In this document: in pieces, positions 9,021-13,289 of the stretch
How the letters are laid out: each line of letters opens with the position of its first letter
Position numbering within the stretch: position 1 is the stretch's first letter
Source: an uncultured beta proteobacterium
Lineage (GTDB): Bacteria > Pseudomonadota > Gammaproteobacteria > Burkholderiales > Burkholderiaceae
Length of the DNA: 13,289 nucleotides
Assembly (NCBI GenBank): GCA_903843315.1
Contig: CAIMPQ010000049.1
Span: forward strand, 1 to 13,289
Reading direction: 5' to 3'
The notes under the pieces: generated by a model
Seen by the model: only the letters and a program-made list of their open reading frames with translations
What the model was told of the DNA's origin: nothing
The model's database searches: none
Position numbers and translations under genes: made by a program

Positions 9021-9100
9021 GATGCTCACCTTTCATCGGGTTTCCCGAATAAAAACTGTGGTTATAACCACTCGTTACACGGCTCTACCGTTTCACGAAT
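9021..9100 (-). promoter_or_regulatory. structured odhA leader, candidate sucA RNA motif
   Basis: On the odhA mRNA strand four helices can be drawn in a row. P1 (9070-9100) has AUUCGU pairing with ACGAGU, a 3/3 internal loop, then ACGG with CCGU around a UAGAG loop. P2 (9058-9071) is the perfect palindrome GTGGTTATAACCAC, followed by AG and UUUUU. P3 (9036-9048) is UCGGG-AAA-CCCGA. P4 pairs GAUG (9034-9037) with CAUC (9021-9024), enclosing the AAAGG ribosome site. P1 and P2 share two bases, as do P3 and P4, so alternative folds are possible. The sucA RNA motif is a known candidate cis-regulator in 5' leaders of sucA in Burkholderiales whose structure overlaps the Shine-Dalgarno sequence. Gene, order and design agree; I have not compared the consensus. 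Confidence 0.6.
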
Positions 9101-9113
9101 TGCTCTATGCAAA

Positions 9114-9132
9114 TACTGTTACTACAACAGTA
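9114..9132. repeat. inverted repeat, possible operator upstream of odhA
   Basis: TACTGTT and AACAGTA are perfect 7-bp arms separated by ACTAC. The site lies 94-112 bases upstream of the odhA ATG, just outside the structured leader, where the odhA core promoter would be expected. The size and symmetry suit binding of a dimeric regulator; the regulator is unknown. The divergently encoded HTH protein is one candidate by position only. Confidence 0.4.
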
Positions 9133-9245
9133 ATTTAACACGATTGACCACGATCACATAAAGGGCTTTCCCTGACTTTATGGGTTTCAGGGGTATTTCC
9201 CTATGAACAGCAATTAATAAGAACTTTCCTACCTTGCTTTCAAGA

Positions 9246-9273
9246 TTGACTGACAGATTGAAATGGTTTTGAT
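9246..9273 (+). promoter_or_regulatory. possible sigma-70 promoter for the HTH gene
   Basis: TTGACT (9246-9251, 5 of 6 to the -35 consensus) and TTTGAT (9268-9273, 4 of 6 to the -10 consensus) are separated by 16 bases. This would start transcription near 9280, giving a leader of about 40 bases before the ATG at 9320. The -10 box is weak and the region is AT-rich, so chance is not excluded. Confidence 0.3.
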
Positions 9274-9319
9274 TTTTATTCTCTAAATCTTCAAATGAAT
9301 TAATGAAATTAAGGGAATT

Positions 9320-10018
9320 ATGAAAACCGTTACCCCAGAAATGGAATATCTCAGTACCAGGCAAAGCGCAAAGGTTTTACAAGTCTCTCTTGGAACCGTG
9401 CAAAAAATGGTGGAATTAGGAGAATTGGTAGCCTGGAAGACGCGTGGTGGCCATCGCAGAATCCTTGCAAGCTCTTTAGAGCAACAACTTCAGAGAAGAA
9501 AAAGGGCTATGCGGCAAAAAACCAGCCATCACTGTATTGCTATGGGCATTTTTCGGAGAATAGAAAACAGCCGAGACCTCTTAGACTCAATGCAAGACTG
9601 GCAGCTCAAAGTGGAAATGGAGGTCGCCGTAGATAGCTTGGAGGGATTAATGAAAGCCGTCTCTATTGCGCCGGATCTCATCTTCCTGGATGCCCTTATA
9701 CCCCCCGTTGAACAGGTCCATTTAATCCATTATCTTAGCAAAAACAAGGATACACAGAGGATACCTATTCTAGTGGATGAAGGTTTTATTGAACTTCATC
9801 CTGGGGTAGTTGTCCTGGCAGATGAAAATAACAGTCAGAGAACCCAATTAAACGAGCATATTAAAAAGGAGCTAGAAAATGGCCTCATTGACCTCAACCC
9901 ACTGATTATTGGTTACCCAGCGACCAGCCCTGAAAACGACCAGTCCTGGCCTCAGGGGGGTCGGCATGAGTTATTGGAACCCTTGTTTTTAGAGGCCTTA
10001 AGTAGGAAATGCGCTTAA
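9320..10018 (+). CDS. excisionase-type HTH regulator with degenerate receiver-like domain
   Basis: The 232-residue product is the only plus-strand gene in the window. Residues 9-57 form an excisionase/MerR-like DNA-binding domain (YLSTRQSAKVLQVSLGTVQ, then a basic wing ending GGHRRI at 43-48). After a basic linker, residues 72-170 look like a response-regulator receiver: the strand-3 motif PDLIFLDALIPP keeps the usual phospho-acceptor position (D124), but the acidic pair normally near the end of strand 1 is replaced by IFRR and the conserved lysine of strand 5 is not evident. This suggests a receiver that is not phosphorylated normally. The last ~60 residues (NPLIIGYP...LEALSRKCA) are unassigned. 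AAGGGA lies 3-4 bases before ATG. It is divergent from odhA, which it might regulate; the target is inference. Confidence 0.85.
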   Translation: MKTVTPEMEYLSTRQSAKVLQVSLGTVQKMVELGELVAWKTRGGHRRILASSLEQQLQRRKRAMRQKTSHHCIAMGIFRRIENSRDLLDSMQDWQLKVEMEVAVDSLEGLMKAVSIAPDLIFLDALIPPVEQVHLIHYLSKNKDTQRIPILVDEGFIELHPGVVVLADENNSQRTQLNEHIKKELENGLIDLNPLIIGYPATSPENDQSWPQGGRHELLEPLFLEALSRKCA

Positions 10019-10034
10019 GTCCCTAGTAATCAAG

Positions 10035-10058
10035 AAAAAGGCCGCTTCTGCGGCCTTT
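10035..10058. terminator. bidirectional intrinsic terminator
   Basis: AAAGGCCGC and GCGGCCTTT form a perfect 9-bp stem around a TTCT loop (10037-10058), GC-rich at its core. A-run on the left and T-run on the right give a U tract in either direction. It sits between the convergent HTH gene (stop 10018) and hns (stop 10080) and can end both transcripts. Confidence 0.9.
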
Positions 10059-10079
10059 GAACTGCCTTGGAATAGCTAC

Positions 10080-10364
10080 TTAGATCAGGTAATTACTGCG
10101 ATCCCTACCCTCAATCCACTTTGGCGCTTTACCTCGGCCAGTCCATGTATCACCAGTGGAAGGATTACGATACTTAGGGGCTACTTTGCCACCAGCACTC
10201 TTGCCACCTGCTTTGCGACTAAATAAGTCTGAAGCACTTAAACCATATTGCTCAATAATCAACTTTGCCTTGGCAATACCATCAGCCTTTTCGTGGGCAA
10301 TCGCCTCTTTAATCTGTTTATCTAATTGCTCGCGCTGAGCTAATAGTTCTTTATAAGAAGACAT
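10080..10364 (-). CDS. hns: H-NS family nucleoid-associated protein
   Basis: A 94-residue H-NS-type protein that binds AT-rich DNA, bridges it and silences transcription. Residues 1-48 form a charged coiled-coil-like oligomerisation segment (MSSYKELLAQREQLDKQI onward), followed by a Gly/Lys/Ala-rich linker (51-63) and the C-terminal DNA-binding domain YRNPSTGDTWTGRGKAPKW (65-83), containing the minor-groove hook TGRGK. This is shorter than enteric H-NS (137) and matches the short form common in Burkholderiales, where several paralogs per genome are usual. GGAG lies 9 bases before ATG. It is transcribed alone from an AT-rich upstream region with a good promoter and ends at the shared terminator. 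It is similar to bacterial H-NS-like xenogeneic silencers; the paralog is undetermined. Confidence 0.94.
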   Translation of the reverse strand: MSSYKELLAQREQLDKQIKEAIAHEKADGIAKAKLIIEQYGLSASDLFSRKAGGKSAGGKVAPKYRNPSTGDTWTGRGKAPKWIEGRDRSNYLI

Positions 10365-10391
10365 GTATCTTTTCTCCGGATATGGGTTATT

Positions 10392-10417
10392 TTAAATAGT
10401 TAATCTAAGCTATTTAA
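10392..10417. repeat. inverted repeat at the predicted start of the hns mRNA
   Basis: TTAAATAG and CTATTTAA are perfect 8-bp arms with a 10-base spacer. By the promoter proposed here, transcription starts near 10416, so the element would cover about +1 to +25 and could form a hairpin at the 5' end of the mRNA, or act as a DNA site. All arms are AT-rich, so RNA stability would be modest. Confidence 0.5.
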
Positions 10418-10442
10418 CGGAGATTATATATACCTTAACGGA
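10414..10442. repeat. 8-bp direct repeat TTAACGGA, two copies 21 bp apart
   Basis: TTAACGGA occurs at 10414-10421 and 10435-10442. The 21-bp spacing is two helical turns, placing both on one face of the DNA. One copy is inside the -35/-10 spacer of the hns promoter and the other covers the predicted transcription start, where a bound protein would block RNA polymerase. Confidence 0.55.
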
Positions 10443-10450
10443 TTAATCAA
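10423..10450 (-). promoter_or_regulatory. hns: sigma-70 promoter of hns
   Basis: On the minus strand TTGATT (10445-10450, 4 of 6) and a perfect TATAAT (10423-10428) are separated by 16 bases. Transcription would start near 10416, giving a leader of about 52 bases to the hns ATG. The surroundings are strongly AT-rich, as expected for a promoter that H-NS itself could bind. Confidence 0.6.
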
Positions 10451-10464
10451 TACCTATTATGTTG

Positions 10465-10494
10465 TATAAAACCTTTATTTTTAGAGGTTTTATA
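10465..10494. repeat. AT-rich inverted repeat between thioesterase gene and hns
   Basis: TATAAAACCT and AGGTTTTATA form perfect 10-bp arms around a 10-base loop. It lies 15 bases upstream of the hns -35 box and 48 bases past the stop of the thioesterase gene. There is no U tract after it on the minus strand, so it does not look like a normal intrinsic terminator. It could be an operator or an RNA end-stabilising hairpin. Confidence 0.5.
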
Positions 10495-10542
10495 TTGTTA
10501 TCCTTTATTAACTAACATAATCATTATAAATAATATAATCTC

Positions 10543-10992
10543 TTATTCTATTTTTGATCGTCTCATGGTAAATGTACCTGACGATTTAGCGCTTATCTCT
10601 CCAGCATCACTGATCACCACTGCCTCGCAGTAATACAGGGTTTTTCCCGCTTTCAGGACAGTCCCCTCCACCACTATCTTGCCAATAGTTGGGCGTAAGA
10701 AGCTCGTAGTCATGTCAATCGTAATCACACCTAAGGGATGATTGGCGGCACTTCGTGCTGCTGCAGCCATCGCAAAATCCAGTAATGTCATGATGAGGCC
10801 ACCATGCGCAACTTGAAAACTATTGGTGTATTCGGGCTTTAAATCAAGCGTGAGTCGTGATTTTCCATCTTTGGCATATTCAGGCACAACTTCGAGGTGA
10901 TCCAGAAAGGGAATATTTAAACCGAAGTAACTAGTTGGAGCTGTATTGGCGTCGGTATTGGTATTGGCATTGGCATTGGCATTGTTTTTCAT
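10543..10992 (-). CDS. PaaI-type hotdog-fold thioesterase
   Basis: The 149-residue product belongs to the PaaI/4HBT hotdog thioesterase family, which hydrolyses acyl- or aryl-CoA thioesters. Core motif: VAHGGLIMTLLDFAMAAAA with HGG at 63-65 and the catalytic acidic D72; the remaining beta strands (ITIDMTTSFLRP, VEGTVLKAGKTLYYCEA) fit the fold. The substrate is unknown. The open frame continues upstream into the tRNA-Pro gene, so I chose ATG at 10992 (MKNNANANAN), 27 bases after the tRNA 3' end. No strong Shine-Dalgarno sequence is seen. The N-terminus is an Asn-Ala/Asn-Thr repeat from a 6-base DNA repeat and is probably disordered. It is likely transcribed with the tRNA, since no terminator separates them. 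The stop lies 178 bases from hns. Confidence 0.88.
   Translation of the reverse strand: MKNNANANANTNTDANTAPTSYFGLNIPFLDHLEVVPEYAKDGKSRLTLDLKPEYTNSFQVAHGGLIMTLLDFAMAAAARSAANHPLGVITIDMTTSFLRPTIGKIVVEGTVLKAGKTLYYCEAVVISDAGEISAKSSGTFTMRRSKIE
10945..10986. repeat. hexanucleotide tandem repeat inside the thioesterase gene
   Basis: Seven 6-base units in a row: ATTGGC, GTCGGT, ATTGGT, ATTGGC, ATTGGC, ATTGGC and ATTGTT (plus-strand reading). They encode the Asn-Ala/Asn-Thr/Asp-Ala dipeptides at residues 3-16. As the unit is a multiple of three, copy-number change would alter length without shifting the frame. Confidence 0.85.
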
Positions 10993-11019
10993 GGAATAAA
11001 TTAGACCACTAAAACAAAA

Positions 11020-11096
<77 letters not shown>

Positions 11097-11108
11097 ACGA
11101 AAGACAAA

Positions 11109-11117
11109 ATTGTATCA
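11109..11117 (-). promoter_or_regulatory. possible extended -10 promoter for tRNA-Pro
   Basis: TGATACAAT on the minus strand fits an extended -10 (TG-N-TATAAT, hexamer 5 of 6), with no good -35 box. It would start transcription near 11102, about six bases ahead of the mature tRNA 5' end. The tRNA could instead be processed from the ihfA-merR transcript. Confidence 0.35.
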
Positions 11118-11121
11118 GTAA

Positions 11122-11472
11122 CTATTTAGACAGAATTTGCAGAACGGCTTGCAATTCATCACGTAAGCGTAGTTCGCCACGAACCTCATCCAGTCGATTT
11201 CTAGCCCCGCTAATCGTAAAGCCCTCTTCATAAAGCAAGGCTCTAATTTTGCGAATCAATACCACCTCATGATGCTGGTAGTAGCGGCGGTTGCCACGAC
11301 GTTTTTGGGGGCTCAGTTGTGCGAACTCTTGTTCCCAGTAGCGCAGAACGTGCGATCGAACGCCACAAAGGTCTGCTACTTCACCAATTGTGAAATAGCG
11401 CTTAGCGGGTATCGGGGGAAGTTGAGAGCTCGGGAGTGCCGAGCTAGCATCAAACTCGGTTTTCTCGAGCAT
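11122..11472 (-). CDS. small MerR-family transcriptional regulator
   Basis: The 116-residue product has a variable N-terminus (1-24), a MerR helix-turn-helix (YFTIGEVADLCGVRSHVLRYWE, 26-47), the wing RRGNRRYY (58-65), a second helical pair (VVLIRKIRALLYEEGFTISGARNRL, about 70-94) and a short C-terminal helix. There is no effector-binding domain and no metal-binding cysteines of the CueR/ZntR type. It begins inside ihfA, overlapping its last 23 bases, with GGAG 4 bases before ATG, so the two are translationally coupled. A small MerR-like gene following pheT-ihfA is a conserved arrangement in many proteobacteria; its target is not known to me. Confidence 0.92.
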   Translation of the reverse strand: MLEKTEFDASSALPSSQLPPIPAKRYFTIGEVADLCGVRSHVLRYWEQEFAQLSPQKRRGNRRYYQHHEVVLIRKIRALLYEEGFTISGARNRLDEVRGELRLRDELQAVLQILSK

Positions 11473-11773
11473 ATGACTCCACTACATCTTTCAGCTTTTG
11501 ACTTGCATGAAACGTAACTACACGTCGTGCTGCTATCGGAATCATCTGACCTGTTTTTGGATTTCGGCCAGGACGAGCCGATTTATTGCGCAACTGAAAA
11601 TTACCAAAGCCCGAAATCTTTACCTCAACACCAGCCTCAAGAGAGTAACCAATGCGATCAAAGAAGGCATCAATCATATCTTTCGCTTCGCGCTTATTTA
11701 GACCAACTTGATCAAAGAGAGCCTCTGATAGCTCATTCTTGGTAACGGTGTCGTTGCTCATTATTTCGCTCAT
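11450..11773 (-). CDS. ihfA: integration host factor subunit alpha
   Basis: Alpha subunit of IHF, a sequence-specific DNA-bending heterodimer (with IhfB) used in transcription, replication and recombination. The 107-residue product shows the HU/IHF fold: N-terminal helices (VTKNELSEALFDQVGLNKREA at 10-30) and the DNA-binding beta arm with the family signature GFGNFQLRNKSARPGRNPKTG (55-75) and the intercalating proline P72. The frame is open further upstream to 11842, which would overlap pheT; I chose ATG 11773 because AGAAGAGAC lies just before it and the length then fits the family (~99-110). It follows pheT by 47 bases and overlaps the merR-type gene, the standard pheT-ihfA layout in which IHF-alpha is co-expressed with PheRS. 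Confidence 0.96.
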   Translation of the reverse strand: MSEIMSNDTVTKNELSEALFDQVGLNKREAKDMIDAFFDRIGYSLEAGVEVKISGFGNFQLRNKSARPGRNPKTGQMIPIAARRVVTFHASQKLKDVVESYARENRV

Positions 11774-11820
11774 TGCATGTCTCTTCTGTAGCTTTTTTTG
11801 ATATTGGTCTAATACTAAAC

Positions 11821-13289
11821 CTAGCGCAGACGGGCTGCACACTTTTTTTCTACTGCGCCCAATAATGCGGCCATCACTGCATCAATTTGGGGATCCTGCA
11901 AAGTTTCATTAGGGTTTAACAGGGTTACGCGGAAAGCCAAACTCTTTTCGTCATCTGCCATGCTGCTAGATCCGGCCTTAGGCTTAAATTCATCAAAGAG
12001 CTCGATTGTGCGTATAAAATTCTGCTTACTCGCAGCCATGGCATCTAACAATGATTGTGCCGATATATTTTGCTTCACCACTAAAGCTAAATCACGTTGC
12101 ACTGCTGGGAACTTGCTTAACTCTTTTGGCATCGGCAAACCGAGCTCCCGAATTGGTTCCAAATCCAATTCAAATAGGACTGGTGCTTGCGGAAGCTCAT
12201 AAGCCTGTTGTAATCCTGGATGCAATTCACCTATCCAACCGATGAGAACAGTTCCTTGATTGGTTTTTAGCAAAACTTGTGCAGATCGACCTGGATGCAA
12301 TGCTGGGTGTTGCGCAGCTTCAGTCACAAAATGTAAGGGATCTAAAACACGCTCAAGATCACCCTTCACATCAAAGAAATCAACCGCTCTTGTTGTGCTG
12401 GCCCATTGCTCTGGAACAAATGAACCATAAGCTAAGCCACCAATCTTCTGGGGTTGATGAAAACCGGCAACCTGGCCAGCTAGCTCTTGGATGCCGGAAT
12501 CTCGCTTAAATACACGGCCCGCCTCAAATAGGCGTACACGCCCTGCACCACGATTTAAATTGGCCTTGAGGTTAGTCAGTAAACCACCCCATAAAGTACT
12601 GCGCATCACACCATATTGGCTAGCAATCGGGTTAAGGACTGCAATCACATCTTTTTCGGTAATGCCAGTGAGGCGTTTTTCACTATCGAGATCTGTAAAA
12701 CCAAAGTTCACTGCCTCTTGATAGCCTTGCAAAGCGAAACGCTGACGCAACAAATGGATGCCGCGCTTTGCTTCTGCTTTTGCACTCATCTTTAGTGAGG
12801 CAACTGGTGGTTGATCGGGAATATTTTCAAAACCGTACATCCGAGCTACTTCTTCAATCAAATCTTCTTCGATCTCAATATCAAAACGATAGCTTGGTGG
12901 TGTAACGATAAATACATCACCCTCTTGCTTAAATTCAAAACCCAGGCGCTGAAATACATCAGCAACGACTTCTTTAGTAAGTGGGATGCCAATGACTTTT
13001 TCTGCACGCGCCAACCGCAATTTGACTGCATTACGCTCTGGCACATTGAGAATCTGGTCATCTACGGGGCCTGCTTGACCACCACACACCTCGAGAATCA
13101 GTGAAGATAGATATTCAAGGCAATTCACGGTATTTTGTGGATCAACGCCACGCTCAAAACGGTGAGCAGAATCCGTGCTGAAATTAAAGCGGCGGGTGCG
13201 GCCCTGAATTGCTGAAGGCAACCAGTAGGCCGCTTCAACATAAATATTTTTAGTGCTGTCACTAACAGCACAATGATTGCCACCCATGA
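11821..13289 (-). CDS. pheT: phenylalanyl-tRNA synthetase beta subunit, C-terminal 488 residues
   Basis: Beta subunit of the (alpha-beta)2 PheRS that charges tRNA-Phe; beta provides editing and tRNA binding. The N-terminal ~310 residues lie outside the window (full length about 800). Numbered from the first visible codon, the end of the B3/B4 editing domain is seen (MGGNHCAVSDSTKNIYVEA, 1-19; FNFSTDSAHRFERGVDP, 34-50), then the B5 domain (about 86-157, IEEDLIEEVARMYGFENIP at 139-157), the inactive catalytic-like core (about 170-390) and the C-terminal ferredoxin-like anticodon-binding domain (about 393-488, KFPAVQRDLALVV). No frameshift or missing segment is visible. ihfA follows after 47 bases without a terminator. 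Confidence 0.97.
   Translation of the reverse strand, partial: MGGNHCAVSDSTKNIYVEAAYWLPSAIQGRTRRFNFSTDSAHRFERGVDPQNTVNCLEYLSSLILEVCGGQAGPVDDQILNVPERNAVKLRLARAEKVIGIPLTKEVVADVFQRLGFEFKQEGDVFIVTPPSYRFDIEIEEDLIEEVARMYGFENIPDQPPVASLKMSAKAEAKRGIHLLRQRFALQGYQEAVNFGFTDLDSEKRLTGITEKDVIAVLNPIASQYGVMRSTLWGGLLTNLKANLNRGAGRVRLFEAGRVFKRDSGIQELAGQVAGFHQPQKIGGLAYGSFVPEQWASTTRAVDFFDVKGDLERVLDPLHFVTEAAQHPALHPGRSAQVLLKTNQGTVLIGWIGELHPGLQQAYELPQAPVLFELDLEPIRELGLPMPKELSKFPAVQRDLALVVKQNISAQSLLDAMAASKQNFIRTIELFDEFKPKAGSSSMADDEKSLAFRVTLLNPNETLQDPQIDAVMAALLGAVEKKCAARLR

Larger units (their letters stand above)
9101..9319. other. divergent intergenic region between odhA leader and HTH gene
   Basis: No believable gene lies here. 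It should hold the odhA promoter (minus) and the promoter of the HTH gene (plus). Visible elements are an inverted repeat TACTGTT-N5-AACAGTA (9114-9132), a CRP/FNR-like half-perfect site (9143-9158), two AGGG...CCCT mini-palindromes (9162-9173, 9189-9202), and an AT-rich stretch from 9255 onward. I see no convincing sigma-70 -10/-35 pair for odhA, which would fit an activator-dependent promoter. Confidence 0.6.

Noticed and set aside
9139..9154. Direct repeat CACGAT, two copies 10 bp apart
   Set aside because: Only six bases long and overlapping the CRP/FNR-like site; too short to stand as a separate signal.
8733..9161. 142-codon plus-strand frame over the odhA start and leader
   Set aside because: Antisense to odhA and its structured leader; the translation has no recognisable domain.
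9122..9364. 80-codon minus-strand frame across the intergenic region and the start of the HTH gene
   Set aside because: No ribosome site, no recognisable domain, overlaps the HTH gene antisense and the odhA upstream elements.
10465..10494. Intrinsic terminator for the thioesterase gene
   Set aside because: The stem is AT-rich with no following U run on the minus strand, so it was listed only as an inverted repeat.
11774..11842. Upstream extension of the ihfA frame
   Set aside because: It would overlap the end of pheT and add 23 residues foreign to the family; ATG 11773 has a plausible ribosome site.

Overview
The window reads as a stretch of core chromosome from a betaproteobacterium of the order Burkholderiales, most likely Polynucleobacter or a close relative. 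This is inferred from family resemblance: moderate, slightly AT-rich base composition, a ~400-residue TrpS, a 94-residue H-NS with the short betaproteobacterial layout, and the orders odhA-odhB-lpdA-zapE and pheT-ihfA-merR-tRNA-Pro. No database search was possible. Nothing looks like a phage, insertion sequence, CRISPR array or plasmid.

Left block (1-9020, all minus strand, read right to left): odhA, odhB and lpdA encode E1, E2 and E3 of the 2-oxoglutarate dehydrogenase complex of the TCA cycle. They are followed almost without gaps by zapE (AFG1-family ATPase), a PHP-domain nuclease/phosphatase (rnm/yciV type), trpS, and a class I methyltransferase cut by the window edge. No terminator is visible between these genes, so one long transcript is possible. 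TrpS carries four cysteines in a near match to the [4Fe-4S] signature known from some bacterial TrpRS enzymes.

Centre (9021-10079): 299 bases lie between the start codon of odhA and a divergent plus-strand gene for an excisionase-type helix-turn-helix protein with a receiver-like domain lacking most phosphorylation residues. The odhA side folds on paper into three consecutive hairpins plus a helix enclosing the odhA ribosome binding site. This matches the position and general design of the 'sucA RNA' motif, a riboswitch candidate described from Burkholderiales. A strong two-way terminator separates the plus-strand gene from the convergent hns.

Right block (10080-13289, minus strand): pheT (5' end outside the window), ihfA, a small MerR-type regulator overlapping ihfA, tRNA-Pro(GGG), a PaaI-type thioesterase starting 27 bases after the tRNA, a 178-base AT-rich gap and hns. 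The hns promoter has a perfect -10 box flanked by two copies of an 8-bp repeat exactly 21 bp apart, and an inverted repeat at the predicted start of the mRNA.

No clearly new multi-gene system is visible. The points most worth a second look are the structured odhA leader, the divergent HTH/pseudo-receiver gene, the Cys motif in TrpS and the repeats in the hns promoter.
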